Under the pieces are notes generated by a model. It was given only the letters and a program-made list of their open reading frames with translations. It was not told the origin of the DNA and did not search any database. DNA of 22,025 bases. It comes from Saccoglossus kowalevskii (Eukaryota > Hemichordata > Enteropneusta > Harrimaniidae). A program made the translations under genes and the position numbers. Shown here in pieces: positions 21,295-22,025 of the stretch (position 1 is its first letter; each line of letters begins with the position of its first letter). Location: assembly GCF_000003605.2 (NCBI RefSeq), contig NW_003106097.1:194075-216099 (forward strand), read 5' to 3'.

Positions 21295-21308
21295 GTTGTC
21301 ATGGAAAC
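21295..21308. promoter_or_regulatory. X-box (RFX) site matching consensus
   Basis: GTTGTCATGGAAAC fits GTHNYYATRRNAAC at every position. It lies about 490 bp before SIK exon 4. It is the best of the intronic X-box-like sites. Confidence 0.42.
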
Positions 21309-21740
21309 CAGTCGCTGTAGTACTCTGGAGTTTAATGGGGCAGATAATGAGCTTATTAATGTGTCTTTTCAACCCCTATATTAGTGTTTTCGTGTGCAAG
21401 TTTCTTCCTGTTCAATTTTATCATGGTGTTATGTGTACTTTAACAATCACATGACAACAGTATGACTAGGTGTACTTTTAATGTAAGGTGTATTTCCTGA
21501 GAATTACCAGCTGCTCGTTTTTGACGTAAATAGTTTTATCATTCTGAGATTTAGTAGGTAATAAATTAGGTAATTTGTGGTCTAAGCAATACTTCTTTTA
21601 TATTGGATAAAAGCATATATCCATTGCAAACTTTGATATGTCGAAAAACAAATTCAACAAACAAGCCACTTTCTGATTGGTCCCAACTGTTAGATGTTGG
21701 GTTTGGTTAGCCAATCAGGCGCACTCTATTAAAGATGTAG

Positions 21741-22025
<285 letters not shown>

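Overview
The window is AT-rich (roughly 35-38% GC by eye) eukaryotic DNA. It holds four correctly spaced coding exons of one gene on the + strand, long introns with GT-AG borders, several families of short inverted-repeat transposons, and no compact operon-like coding. The kinase sequence and the repeat style fit a marine invertebrate animal. I lean towards a lophotrochozoan such as a mollusc or annelid, but the sequence alone does not settle the phylum. There is no CRISPR array, prokaryotic operon, rRNA or full tRNA.

Gene: exons at 8074-8206 (start codon at 8081), 13854-13970, 15326-15389 and 21794-21908 encode the N-terminal part of a salt-inducible kinase (SIK1/SIK2 class, AMPK-related family). 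They cover the glycine loop, the VAIK lysine, the helix-C glutamate, the gatekeeper region and the HRDLK catalytic-loop start. The rest of the kinase lies beyond the right edge. Exon 4 is one base short of the family frame, so as written it hits TAG at 21889-21891. This is either an assembly error or a real frameshift allele. A strong splice donor at 4317, preceded by a perfect cAMP-response element and a TATA-like box, suggests a non-coding first exon near 4230-4316, but this is inference.

Layout: 1-8073 is upstream or 5'-UTR-intron DNA. It holds three perfect TGACGTCA sites, a MITE (1123-1325), a two-copy direct repeat (3366-3668) and three very short palindromic insertions. Intron 1 (8207-13853) holds a fourth palindromic insertion, a 33-bp perfect duplication, a tandem array split by a MITE, a decayed fragment resembling 14-3-3 coding sequence, and an older MITE carrying a younger nested one. 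Intron 2 (13971-15325) holds a G16 run and two RFX/X-box-like sites. Intron 3 (15390-21793) holds a four-unit tandem repeat of about 157 bp, further MITEs, G-quadruplex-prone tracts and more X-box-like sites.

Most unusual observations: (1) four tiny palindromes (17-33 bp, CATGG...CCATG), each flanked by an exact 7-bp direct repeat, which look like one family of ultra-short insertions; (2) the exon 4 frameshift; (3) a possible 14-3-3 relic inside the intron of a kinase whose family binds 14-3-3; (4) a cluster of X-box-like sites limited to introns 2 and 3. I see no convincing wholly new molecular system; the palindrome family is the nearest candidate for something undescribed.
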